Origin: Bacillota bacterium
Lineage (GTDB): Bacteria; Bacillota; Clostridia; Acetivibrionales; DSM-2933
DNA: 64,000 nucleotides
Reading direction: 5' to 3'
NCBI GenBank assembly: GCA_023430975.1
Contig: JAEYYB010000057.1
Coordinates: forward strand, 124,001-188,000
Below are positions 52,410 through 60,994 of the stretch, piece after piece; the stretch's first letter is position 1, and each line of letters opens with the position of its first letter. The notes under the pieces are model-generated. The model was given only the letters and a program-made list of their open reading frames with translations, was not told the DNA's origin and ran no database searches. The position numbers were made by a program, and so were the translations under genes.

Positions 52410-54866
52410 TTAAAGTACAGGGCTCTTTTCCGTCACCTTTTTTGTAAAGGTAAGATTTTCACCATCAGAGTCAACAAAAACATTATCTCCTGATTTGATC
52501 TTGCCTTCTAAAATCTCTTCAGCCAACCTATCCTCAACTTGGCTTTGGATTGCTCTTCTTAACGGCCTTGCACCATAAACCATGTCATAACCTTTTTTTG
52601 CAAGAAGCTCTACTGCTTTATCCGACACTTCAAGCCTGATATCGTTAGACTGAATCCTTTTTGTAAGACCGTTAATCATAAGTCTGACTATTTCGTTTAT
52701 ATGTGCCTCTTCCAATGGGTGGAATACAATTATCTCATCAACCCTGTTAAGAAACTCAGGTTTAAAGGTATTCTTCAATTCACCCATAACATTGCTCTTC
52801 ATGTTTTGATAATTCTTGGATTTTTCTTCATTCGGTGATGCAAATCCAAGTCTCTTTGGCTCTGTAATCATTCTTGCCCCAACGTTTGATGTCATTATAA
52901 TTACTGTGTTTCTAAAGTCCACTGTTCTGCCCTGGGAATCCGTCAAACGGCCATCCTCCAGTATCTGGAGCAGTATATTGAACACATCGGGATGTGCCTT
53001 TTCAACTTCATCAAACAGCACTACTGAATATGGCTTTCTTCTTACCTTCTCAGTAAGCTGACCGCCTTCATCATAACCTACATACCCTGGTGGTGAACCT
53101 ACCAATCTGGATACACTATGCTTTTCCATATATTCAGACATATCAATTCTAATAATTGAGTTTTCCTCTCCAAACAAGGATTCTGCCAATGCTTTACACA
53201 ATTCTGTCTTACCGACACCTGTAGGTCCGAGGAAAATGAATGATCCAACAGGCCTCTTTGGATCCTTAAGCCCTACCCTGCCTCTTCTTATAGCCTTGGA
53301 CACCGCCTTAACAGCTTCTTCCTGACCAATAACCCTAAGATGCAGAACATCCTCCATCTTCATAAGTCTTTCAGTCTCTTCCTCGGCAAGCTTCTTGACA
53401 GGTATGCCGGTCCAGCTCGCAACAACTTCTGCTATATGGTCTTCAGTAACAGTATCAGTCTTTACCTGGCTCTTCTGATACCAATCGTTTTTAGCCTTCT
53501 CAAGTTCGCTCTTAAGCTTTTGTTCGTCATCTCTGATCCTTGCTGCTTTTTCAAACTCCTGAGACCTTATGGAATCTTCCTTTTCTTTTCTGAGTTTTTC
53601 AAACGCCTCCTCCAGCTTTTTAAGATCAGGAGGTGCTGTATAGGATTTGAGCCTAACCTTTGAACCGGCCTCATCAATCAAATCGATTGCCTTATCAGGT
53701 AGGAACCTGTCGGTTATATACCTGTCGGAAAACTTAACTGCAGCTACGATGGCTTCATCAGTTATTTTAACCCTGTGATGTGCTTCGTATTTATCGCGAA
53801 CACCTTTTAATATATCAATTGCCTCTTCCACTGTAGGCTCTCCTACAGTAATTGGCTGGAATCTTCTTTCTAATGCCGCATCCTTTTCAACATGCTTTCT
53901 GTATTCATCAAGGGTTGTCGCACCGATAACCTGGATTTCTCCTCTTGCAAGTGAAGGTTTTAGGATATTGGATGCATCAATTGCACCTTCAGCAGCACCT
54001 GCACCAATTATTGTGTGCATCTCATCTATGAACAAGATAACGTTTCCTGCTTTTCTTATCTCATCAAGGGCCTTTTTAAGGCGTTCCTCAAATTCACCTC
54101 TGTACTTGGCACCTGCAACCATTGAAGACAGATCAAGAGTTACAACCCTTTTTTCCTTGAGAATTTCAGGAATATTACCCTCAACTATCTTTTGTGCCAA
54201 GCCTTCTGCAATAGCAGTTTTTCCAACTCCCGGCTCACCTATAAGGCAAGGATTGTTCTTTGTCCTTCTGCTGAGAATTTGTATAACCCTCTCAATCTCA
54301 TTATCACGGCCTATGACTGGATCAAACTTGTCTTCCCTCGCCATTTCAGTTAAATCTCTGCCGAATTGGTTGAGTGTAGGAGTGTTTGAATTAGTGCCAT
54401 GGTTCTTAGGTTCACCGGCAGAACCCGGTGCCTCTTCAGTAAGCATCTTGCTTATCTCACTGACAAGTTTCTGAGGATCAACCCCCAAATCAATGAGTAT
54501 CCTTACCGCTACACTTTCCCCTTCTTTCATAATTCCAAGTATCAAATGTTCTGTTCCTATATAATTCTGTCCCATTCTTCTGGCTTCTTTAAAGCTTAGC
54601 TCCAGAACTCTTTTAGTCCTCGGTGTAAATCCTAGAGGCTGTTCTCCTGTTTGCTCTCCTTTACCGATGAGCTCTTCAATTTCCTTAAGAACCTTCTCTT
54701 CCGTTACCCCCTGACTTTGCAGGACTCTTGAAGCAATACCGGTTCCTTCCCTCACCAAACCAAGCAAAAGATGTTCTGTTCCAACATAATTATGTCCAAG
54801 CTGCATAGCACTTTCCTGTGAATGGGTTATAGCTTTTTCGGCTTTCTCTGTAAATCTACCGTACAT
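52410..54866 (-). CDS. clpC: ATP-dependent Clp protease ATP-binding subunit ClpC
   Basis: ClpC unfolds proteins for ClpP, including substrates tagged by McsB arginine phosphorylation. The 818-residue protein has two N-terminal Clp repeats (QESAMQLGHNYVGTEHLLLG; EARRMGQNYIGTEHLILGIM), AAA+ module 1 (GEPGVGKTAIAEG), a UVR-containing middle domain (QEFEKAARIRDDEQKLKSE) and module 2 (GPTGVGKTELCKALA, FDEVEKAHPDVF). It is the last gene of the CtsR operon, 25 bp downstream of mcsB. No second CtsR box was seen directly before it, so it probably depends on the promoter before ctsR. Confidence 0.97.
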   Translation of the reverse strand: MYGRFTEKAEKAITHSQESAMQLGHNYVGTEHLLLGLVREGTGIASRVLQSQGVTEEKVLKEIEELIGKGEQTGEQPLGFTPRTKRVLELSFKEARRMGQNYIGTEHLILGIMKEGESVAVRILIDLGVDPQKLVSEISKMLTEEAPGSAGEPKNHGTNSNTPTLNQFGRDLTEMAREDKFDPVIGRDNEIERVIQILSRRTKNNPCLIGEPGVGKTAIAEGLAQKIVEGNIPEILKEKRVVTLDLSSMVAGAKYRGEFEERLKKALDEIRKAGNVILFIDEMHTIIGAGAAEGAIDASNILKPSLARGEIQVIGATTLDEYRKHVEKDAALERRFQPITVGEPTVEEAIDILKGVRDKYEAHHRVKITDEAIVAAVKFSDRYITDRFLPDKAIDLIDEAGSKVRLKSYTAPPDLKKLEEAFEKLRKEKEDSIRSQEFEKAARIRDDEQKLKSELEKAKNDWYQKSQVKTDTVTEDHIAEVVASWTGIPVKKLAEEETERLMKMEDVLHLRVIGQEEAVKAVSKAIRRGRVGLKDPKRPVGSFIFLGPTGVGKTELCKALAESLFGEENSIIRIDMSEYMEKHSVSRLVGSPPGYVGYDEGGQLTEKVRRKPYSVVLFDEVEKAHPDVFNILLQILEDGRLTDSQGRTVDFRNTVIIMTSNVGARMITEPKRLGFASPNEEKSKNYQNMKSNVMGELKNTFKPEFLNRVDEIIVFHPLEEAHINEIVRLMINGLTKRIQSNDIRLEVSDKAVELLAKKGYDMVYGARPLRRAIQSQVEDRLAEEILEGKIKSGDNVFVDSDGENLTFTKKVTEKSPVL

Positions 54867-54891
54867 TCAAATCACTCCTTTGACCAGCTAA

Positions 54892-55926
54892 TTATTTGTT
54901 AATACCTAACTTTTTGCGGATTATTTCAGCTCTTCCAACATCTCTTTCCAATTGACCCGAAGAATTCGGCAATAGTACCTGTAAACTACCGGGCTGTATA
55001 ACAGCCATTATCTCATTTATTGTCTTAATTTCTATATCATTTATAATTCCCATATCTATTCCAAGTCTAACATCGGATAAAAGCTTGTGGCTTTCTTCGG
55101 ATGTCAAAACACGGGCATTCTTCAATATACCCAGGGATCTGAAAACTTTGTCTTCAAACATAAATGTGTTCTGCTTATAAAGGTCATCTCTTAATGCTCT
55201 CTCCTGATTAATTATCTGCTTTGTTATATTCTTAATATTATAAACAATTTCTTCTTCTGTTTGTCCTAGTGTAACCTGGTTGGAAACCTGAAACATATTT
55301 CCTAGTGCCTCAGTGTTCTCTCCATATAATCCCCTTACCGTTACACCGATCTTGCCACATGCCTCCAATATTCCTTTCAAGTATCCCGACATTGTAATCG
55401 CCGGTAAATGCAGCATTACTGATGCCCTTATTCCAGTTCCGATATTCGTGGGACAGCTTGTTAGGTATCCAATCTTCTCATCATATGCATATTCGATCTT
55501 TTCACTTATAATATCATCGGTCTTATTGCATAAGTCCAAAGCTTCATCAAGCTGCATACCGGGAAACATAGCCTGTATCCTTAAATGATCCTCTTCATTT
55601 ATCATAATGCTGATTTTTTCGTCCTTGCTTATTATTGCAGCACTTAATCTTCTATTATCCATGAGTTCCTTGCTTATTAAATGCTTTTCCACCAAAACCA
55701 TCTTCTCTATATTGTTTAATTTCTGGAGTTCAAAATATAGGAAATCTTTAGGTGAACTGCTTTCATTATTAAATATTATTTCTTTAATCCTATTTATAAT
55801 AAAGATACTTTGGTCAAAATCCATCCTGATCGGAAAAGGGTATTCATTAATATTTCTCGCCATTCTCACTCTGCTGGTCATAACAATATCAGACTCAGGT
55901 ATCTTTTTAGATTCACTTCCAAACAT
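54892..55926 (-). CDS. mcsB: Protein arginine kinase McsB
   Basis: McsB phosphorylates arginine residues and so marks proteins for ClpC-ClpP; with McsA it also inactivates CtsR under stress. The 344-residue protein has the guanido-phosphotransferase signatures SDIVMTSRVRMARNINEYPF, TSCPTNIGTGIRASVMLHLP (active-site Cys in SCPTNIGTG) and RALRDDL. The catalytic site looks complete. The start at 55926 is chosen because GGGAGGGGAG lies directly upstream; the in-frame extension to 55947 would begin in a palindrome half-site. An unusual 251-bp gap separates it from mcsA. Confidence 0.95.
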   Translation of the reverse strand: MFGSESKKIPESDIVMTSRVRMARNINEYPFPIRMDFDQSIFIINRIKEIIFNNESSSPKDFLYFELQKLNNIEKMVLVEKHLISKELMDNRRLSAAIISKDEKISIMINEEDHLRIQAMFPGMQLDEALDLCNKTDDIISEKIEYAYDEKIGYLTSCPTNIGTGIRASVMLHLPAITMSGYLKGILEACGKIGVTVRGLYGENTEALGNMFQVSNQVTLGQTEEEIVYNIKNITKQIINQERALRDDLYKQNTFMFEDKVFRSLGILKNARVLTSEESHKLLSDVRLGIDMGIINDIEIKTINEIMAVIQPGSLQVLLPNSSGQLERDVGRAEIIRKKLGINK

Positions 55927-55940
55927 AAACTCCCCTCCCA

Positions 55941-55961
55941 TTAACACTTTTCATATATATC
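55941..55961. repeat. Half-site of the palindromic element upstream of mcsB
   Basis: ATTAACACTTTTCATATATA matches the right outer arm of the dispersed element, in the CAT variant of copy D. No inner arm or core follows. It lies directly before the mcsB ribosome site, in the 251-bp mcsA-mcsB gap, where I see nothing else. Confidence 0.45.
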
Positions 55962-56177
55962 CATTGTCCAAGTTTCATAAAATATTAAAGTTAAAGCAAT
56001 TCAAACTTCATCATTATGTATTAAGGAATGCCTTACAAAGGAATTATTTAATTACTGTTTCCTTATAATTTACATAACTGTTCAAATTACATATTGCCTT
56101 TATTACCCAACTACCTCAATATTATCGGCATTATATTCCATTATCTGAAGTGCAATTGCGTAAGGAAAGATTATTAC

Positions 56178-56669
56178 CTACTCCAGGCTCTTAATTTTGT
56201 CCCTAATCTCAGCTGCCTTTTCATATTCTTCCTTTTCTATAGCCTGCTGTAATTGTGTCTTCAGCCTATCAATCTCTTTTGATATACTATGGCTCTCACT
56301 CATCAATTTTGGTGCCTTGCCATGATGTTCAATACTTCCGTGGAGCCTTTTTAACAAAGGCTTTATACCGTCTCCATACATTTCATAGCACTTTGAACAC
56401 CCAAATTTACCTACTTTCTGGAATTCCTCATAGCTCATACCGCATTTTTCACATACCATCCTTACATGCCCAGGACTGTAATAAGGTGAGCTGCTGCCAA
56501 TCCCGAAAATTCCCTTTAGAAAATCATTTACATCTATTGTTGAGCCGAAACTAAGATGTCCCTTTTCCTTTGCACACTGCTTGCAGAGATGCATTTCCAC
56601 TTTTTTATTATTGACAACTTGAGTAAAATGTACACTAGCAATTCTCTCCTGACAATTTTCACACATCAT
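56178..56669 (-). CDS. mcsA: McsA, activator of McsB
   Basis: McsA is a zinc protein that stimulates the McsB kinase. The 163-residue protein has four CxxC pairs (CENCQ, CKQC, CEKCGMS, CSKCYE) forming two treble-clef-type zinc sites, and a C-terminal UVR motif (KTQLQQAIEKEEYEKAAEIR). The start at 56669 is chosen from AGGTGGT 7 nt upstream. It is the second gene of the operon, 62 bp after ctsR. Confidence 0.94.
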   Translation of the reverse strand: MMCENCQERIASVHFTQVVNNKKVEMHLCKQCAKEKGHLSFGSTIDVNDFLKGIFGIGSSSPYYSPGHVRMVCEKCGMSYEEFQKVGKFGCSKCYEMYGDGIKPLLKRLHGSIEHHGKAPKLMSESHSISKEIDRLKTQLQQAIEKEEYEKAAEIRDKIKSLE

Positions 56670-56731
56670 CGTTAACACCACCTTTTATATAGTTTGAAGA
56701 TAATAAACAAAATCGCTTGCAATTTTGTTTA

Positions 56732-57211
56732 TTATCTCTCATTTCCCGAAAATCCTGTAATAAGACTCATTAACATGTTTTTTAATATTATGGCACGTAG
56801 AAGATCTCTGTCGTGAGGGTTCACGCTGCTTAGTGTCTTGTCACTTATTGCCGCTTTAATAAGCAAACCCTCTTTTTCAGTAACCATATCATAACCTACA
56901 AAATTGTTTATGAATATCTCCGCATTTTGCTGTGTTATACTATTTCCCATCGATGATATTATATGCATGAGATATGCACCCTGGTTAGTCATATTGATTC
57001 GCTTAATCCTTATGTGCCCTCCGCCGCCTCTGCGGCTTTCAACGTAGTAACCTCTTTCTGTTGTAAACCTTGTATCAATAACATAGTTTATTTGAGACGG
57101 CACACAATTGAAATGATTCGCAAGCTCATTCCTTTGTATCTCAATAACACCATTCATTTCGCTCATTAATTGTTTTAAAAACTCTTCAATCAAATCACTC
57201 ATTCTTGCCAT
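56732..57211 (-). CDS. ctsR: Transcriptional repressor CtsR
   Basis: CtsR represses the class III heat-shock genes (clp and mcs). The 159-residue protein shows the conserved DNA-binding part MSDLIEEFLKQLMSEMNG, LANHFNCVPSQINYVIDTRF and the signature winged-turn YYVESRRGGGGHIRI. The Gly-rich loop that senses temperature in Bacillus (RGGGG) is intact. The gene is first in ctsR-mcsA-mcsB-clpC and should repress itself through the CtsR box directly upstream. Confidence 0.97.
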   Translation of the reverse strand: MARMSDLIEEFLKQLMSEMNGVIEIQRNELANHFNCVPSQINYVIDTRFTTERGYYVESRRGGGGHIRIKRINMTNQGAYLMHIISSMGNSITQQNAEIFINNFVGYDMVTEKEGLLIKAAISDKTLSSVNPHDRDLLRAIILKNMLMSLITGFSGNER

Positions 57212-57229
57212 CTAAAACACCTCATTGAT

Positions 57230-57246
57230 TTTGACTTTCTTTGACT
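57230..57246 (-). promoter_or_regulatory. CtsR box (operator)
   Basis: On the minus strand AGTCAAA-GAA-AGTCAAA is an exact match to the direct heptad consensus A/GGTCAAA-NAN-A/GGTCAAA. It lies just downstream of the -10 hexamer, covering the expected transcription start. Confidence 0.93.
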
Positions 57247-57252
57247 ATTAAT

Positions 57253-57281
57253 ATTATATCGAATTAATATTAATTATTCAA
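57253..57281 (-). promoter_or_regulatory. Promoter of the ctsR operon
   Basis: TTGAAT and TATAAT are separated by exactly 17 bp on the minus strand, 42 bp or more before the ctsR ATG. The CtsR box follows 6 bp after the -10 hexamer. Confidence 0.8.
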
Positions 57282-57360
57282 GTTTTTTAATTGAAAAAAT
57301 ACATACTAATTATTTCCCCAAATGATAAGATTAAAACAAATAAGTATGCTGATATTGAAA

Positions 57361-57398
57361 AAAAAGAAAAACTGCGAAAATGCAGCTTTTCTTTTTTA
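57361..57398 (-). terminator. Terminator of the EF-G-like gene
   Basis: On the minus strand AGAAAAGCTGC and GCAGTTTTTCT pair around a short loop and run into a T-rich tract. It begins 13 bp after the stop codon. Confidence 0.85.
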
Positions 57399-57410
57399 TT
57401 ATTTCCATTC

Positions 57411-59498
57411 TTATTCAAAGTCCTCAGCTTCTGTCATATGCTTTTTGGATTCTTCAATAACCTTCGCACTTACTGGAGGCGGTGCCTCTTCATAGCGTTC
57501 AAACCACATCTTGAAGTATCCTCTGCCGTGGGTCATTGACCTTAGGTCAGTAGCATACTTAAACATTTCAGCCTGAGGAACTTCAGCTACAACCTGCTGA
57601 ATGCCCTTATCCTGCGGATTCATTCCCAATATTCTGCCTCTTCTCTTGTTCAAATCCCCTATGATATCTCCCATATATCTTTCAGGTACATACACCTCTA
57701 TATGGCAAATAGGTTCTAAAAGAACTGGACTTGCCTGTTCAAGACCTTTTTTATATGCAAGATGTGCAGCAATTTTAAATGCCATTTCCGATGAGTCTAC
57801 GGTATGGTAAGAGCCATCTACCAAAGTAGCCTTCAGATTGACAACAGGATACCCTGCAAGAACTCCCCTTAATATGCTCTCTCTTAATCCCTTTTCAACT
57901 GCCGGGAAATATTGCCTGGGCACTGAACCACCAAATATTTTTTCCTCAAATGTGAGATCTTCCTTGTCACCATGTTCAAACTCTATCCAAACATGCCCAA
58001 ACTGTCCATGTCCGCCTGATTGTTTTTTGTGTTTTCCTTCAACCTTAACCTTCTTCTTAATGGTTTCCCTGAATGGAACCCTCGGATCAGTAAGGTTAAC
58101 AGATACATTGAATTTAGCCTTTAACTTGCTTACTATTACGTCAAGGTGCTGCTCTCCAACACCGGATATTATTGTCTGGTGAGTTTCCGTATTAATTGAA
58201 ACCTTAAAAGTTGGATCTTCATCCTGAAGCTTATGCAGTCCTGAACTTATTTTTTCCTCATCACCCTTGGTCTTGGGCTCAACAGCCAGTGATATTGCAG
58301 GCTCAGGAAATTCTATCTTATCAAGTATGATATTATTTCCGGTTTCACATAAAGTATCATTGGTATATGTGCACTGCAGCTTGGCAACACCACCTATATC
58401 ACCTGCTATAAGCCTATCTACCGGAACATGTTTTTTCCCTCTCATAACAAAAAGCTGACCAATTTTCTCAGCTTTTTCCGTTCCGGTATTATATATTGTT
58501 GAATCAGTTTTTAAAGTTCCAGAATATACCCTTAACATTGATATTTTACCCACAAATGGATCGGCAATTGTTTTGAAGACAAGGACCGACAAAGAAGACG
58601 CCGGGTCAACTTTTATTTCAGCCGTCTTATCATCAGCTTTTTTTACTTTTACCACTTCTTTATCAACAGGAGAAGGCATATATTCCAGAATGGAATCCAT
58701 AAGATATTGTACACCTAAATTGTTTATTGCCGAATTGCAAAGGACAGGAGTGACGGATGCGTCCGAAATACCTTTCTTAAGACCTTTTAAGATTTCTTCA
58801 TGAGTAAAATCCTCTCCTGCAAAAAACTTGTTCATCAAATCTTCATCAGCTTCTGCAACAGCTTCGGCCATCATGTCTCTAATTTCTTTAACTCTGTCGG
58901 AAAGGTTCGCCGGGACCGGAATGTCTACAAGCTTATCCTTTTCGAACTTCTTTGCCTTTATATCTATCATATCCAAATAGCCTGTAAATTTTCCATTTTC
59001 CATTATTGGAATCTGTATAGGAATAATGCTCTTACCAAAAACGTTCTTCATTTTATCCAGCACACCAAAAAAGTCTGCATTCTCTTCATCAATTTTAGTC
59101 ACAACAAGCATTACGGGGATTTTCTGTTCTTGTGCATAGTCCCAAGCCTTTTCAGTTCCAACAGCCACGCCGCCTTTTGCAGGAGCAAGGATCAATGCAC
59201 AATCAGCAACCCTTATCCCCTCCTTAACCTCACCTACAAAGTCAAAATACCCAGGAGTATCTATCAGATTGATCTTGGTATCTTTCCATTCGCAGGGTGC
59301 TAATGCAGTACTAATGGATATTTTTCGCTTTATTTCTTCGGGGTCAAAGTCACATACTGTAGTTCCGTCTGCAATTTTTCCAAACCGGTCCAGAGCCCCG
59401 GTATTGAACATTATAGCTTCAGCAAGAGTCGTTTTTCCTGAGCCACCATGACCCATAAGACAAACATTCCTTATCTTGTCACTTGTATACTCTTTCAT
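57411..59498 (-). CDS. Elongation factor G-like GTPase (EF-G2 type)
   Basis: The 695-residue protein has the full five-domain EF-G layout. The P-loop reads GHGGSGKTT instead of the canonical GHIDAGKTT, and the switch II region is DTPGYFDF rather than DTPGHVDF. These and the HKKQSGGHGQFGHV segment place it in the EF-G-like paralogue group, not the ribosomal operon fusA. Such paralogues are thought to act in ribosome recycling or stress. The gene is monocistronic with its own terminator. GGGGGT precedes the ATG. The exact role is not visible in the sequence. Confidence 0.9.
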   Translation of the reverse strand: MKEYTSDKIRNVCLMGHGGSGKTTLAEAIMFNTGALDRFGKIADGTTVCDFDPEEIKRKISISTALAPCEWKDTKINLIDTPGYFDFVGEVKEGIRVADCALILAPAKGGVAVGTEKAWDYAQEQKIPVMLVVTKIDEENADFFGVLDKMKNVFGKSIIPIQIPIMENGKFTGYLDMIDIKAKKFEKDKLVDIPVPANLSDRVKEIRDMMAEAVAEADEDLMNKFFAGEDFTHEEILKGLKKGISDASVTPVLCNSAINNLGVQYLMDSILEYMPSPVDKEVVKVKKADDKTAEIKVDPASSLSVLVFKTIADPFVGKISMLRVYSGTLKTDSTIYNTGTEKAEKIGQLFVMRGKKHVPVDRLIAGDIGGVAKLQCTYTNDTLCETGNNIILDKIEFPEPAISLAVEPKTKGDEEKISSGLHKLQDEDPTFKVSINTETHQTIISGVGEQHLDVIVSKLKAKFNVSVNLTDPRVPFRETIKKKVKVEGKHKKQSGGHGQFGHVWIEFEHGDKEDLTFEEKIFGGSVPRQYFPAVEKGLRESILRGVLAGYPVVNLKATLVDGSYHTVDSSEMAFKIAAHLAYKKGLEQASPVLLEPICHIEVYVPERYMGDIIGDLNKRRGRILGMNPQDKGIQQVVAEVPQAEMFKYATDLRSMTHGRGYFKMWFERYEEAPPPVSAKVIEESKKHMTEAEDFE

Positions 59499-59771
59499 TT
59501 TAATACCCCCTTAGATTTTTTATAAAAACAAAAACGCCATGCGTCTTTTGTGTCCCATTGAGGTAACTAAAGCCAGCCTATAAGCTTTAAATGAATTGGA
59601 ATTTTTCAATTTTCAATTTTGCAATACAATAAAACTCAGTGAAGATAATGGATACTGTGTATAAGTATGTTAGATTCATAGAAAAAATGCTATATAAATA
59701 ATTATATAATATAATTCATTAAAGTCAATTGCGTTTCCATTTTTTATCTTATGCAATACCTAAATAATTTC

Positions 59772-59801
59772 TTGACAACCCTGGTTTTAGTATTGTAAAT
59801 T
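59772..59801 (+). promoter_or_regulatory. Probable promoter of aroF-tyrA-aroA
   Basis: TTGACA (consensus) and TAAATT are separated by 18 bp. The leader to the aroF ATG is about 165 nt and contains the half element at 59834-59902. No T-box or trp-type attenuator was recognised. The rest of the 470-bp gap (59499-59968) holds only the 5' region of the EF-G-like gene. Confidence 0.6.
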
Positions 59802-59833
59802 TAAACTAACAATTAAGCGGAACTTACTGTAAT

Positions 59834-59902
59834 TATATTAAAAGTGTTAATAATCTTACATTTGGCGAAGCATCATAAATAGCATTAGCTAAAAAAGTGT
59901 TA
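59834..59902 (+). repeat. Half copy of the palindromic element, copy H
   Basis: The left arm TTATATTAAAAGTGTTAATA and TTACATTTGGCG match the family. The right half is degenerate and ends in AAAAAAGTGTTA. It is in the leader of aroF. Confidence 0.7.
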
Positions 59903-59968
59903 TTTTAATGTAATATTTTTGGAAAATAATACTCATTGCTAATCAACTTTAGAAAGGACAGATATGCT

Positions 59969-60994
59969 ATGGTAATAGTAATGCGGCCTGGCTCTGACGA
60001 GGCTGAAATAAATGAGGTATCCAAAGTTCTTGAGTCCCTAGGCCTTGGCGTACATATTTCAAAGGGAACCGAAAGAACAATTATTGGGGTTATAGGTGAT
60101 AAAAGGCTTTTGAACGATGTTCCCCTCGAATTGATGACAGGCGTAGAAAAACTTGTTGCCATTGCAGAGCCTTATAAGCTTGCAGGTAAAACCTTCAAGC
60201 CTGAGTCCAGCGTCATCGATGTAGGTGGAGTCAAAATCGGAGGTAAGGAGATTGTTATGATGGCTGGACCCTGTGCTATTGAGAGCCGTCAACAGATCCT
60301 TGAAGCAGCTCACGCGGTAAAGAAATCAGGTGCCCAGATATTGAGGGGAGGGGCTTTTAAACCGAGGACTTCGCCATATGCCTTCCAGGGTCTTGAGGAA
60401 GAAGGCCTTAAATATCTTAAAGAGGCAAAGGATGAAACTGGGCTTCTTGTTATTACCGAAGTTACAAGTGAGCGTGCAGTTGAATCAGCTGCTGGATTTG
60501 TAGATATTTTTCAGATTGGTGCAAGAAATGTTCAGAACTTCCAACTGTTAAAGGAAGTTGGACGTTCAAAGAAACCTGTTTTATTCAAGCGGGGTCCATC
60601 CACCACAATTGATGAATGGCTCAATGCTGCCGAATATATAATGAGTGAAGGAAATTATAACGTTATCTTATGCGAGAGGGGCATTCGCACATTTGAAACT
60701 GCCACAAGAAATACTCTGGATTTAGGTGCCGTTCCGGTCCTAAAAAGTTTAAGCCATTTGCCTGTATTCGTAGATCCAAGCCATGCTGCAGGAAAAGCAA
60801 ATTATGTTTCACCATTGTCAAAAGCTGCAATAGCTGCAGGTGCTGACGGCCTTATAATTGAAGTTCACCCAAATCCCAAGTGTGCCTTATCAGATGCTGC
60901 CCAACAACTTACTCCTTCTGTTTTTGACGATTTGTGTAAAGATATTTCAAAAATTGCCGAAATATTAGGGAGAGAATTTAAATATGGTGGATAA
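59969..60994 (+). CDS. aroF: 3-deoxy-7-phosphoheptulonate synthase (DAHP synthase)
   Basis: This enzyme joins phosphoenolpyruvate and erythrose 4-phosphate in the first step of the shikimate pathway. The 341-residue protein is the type with an N-terminal ferredoxin-like (ACT-like) regulatory domain (MVIVMRPGSDEAEINEVSK) before the TIM barrel. The barrel shows MAGPCAIESRQQ, GGAFKPRTSPYAFQGL, LFKRGPSTTIDEW, ILCERGIRTFE and FVDPSHAAGKA, all active-site segments. The N-terminal domain predicts feedback control by an aromatic amino acid. The start at 59969 follows AAAGGA. It overlaps tyrA by 11 bp. Confidence 0.96.
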   Translation: MVIVMRPGSDEAEINEVSKVLESLGLGVHISKGTERTIIGVIGDKRLLNDVPLELMTGVEKLVAIAEPYKLAGKTFKPESSVIDVGGVKIGGKEIVMMAGPCAIESRQQILEAAHAVKKSGAQILRGGAFKPRTSPYAFQGLEEEGLKYLKEAKDETGLLVITEVTSERAVESAAGFVDIFQIGARNVQNFQLLKEVGRSKKPVLFKRGPSTTIDEWLNAAEYIMSEGNYNVILCERGIRTFETATRNTLDLGAVPVLKSLSHLPVFVDPSHAAGKANYVSPLSKAAIAAGADGLIIEVHPNPKCALSDAAQQLTPSVFDDLCKDISKIAEILGREFKYGG

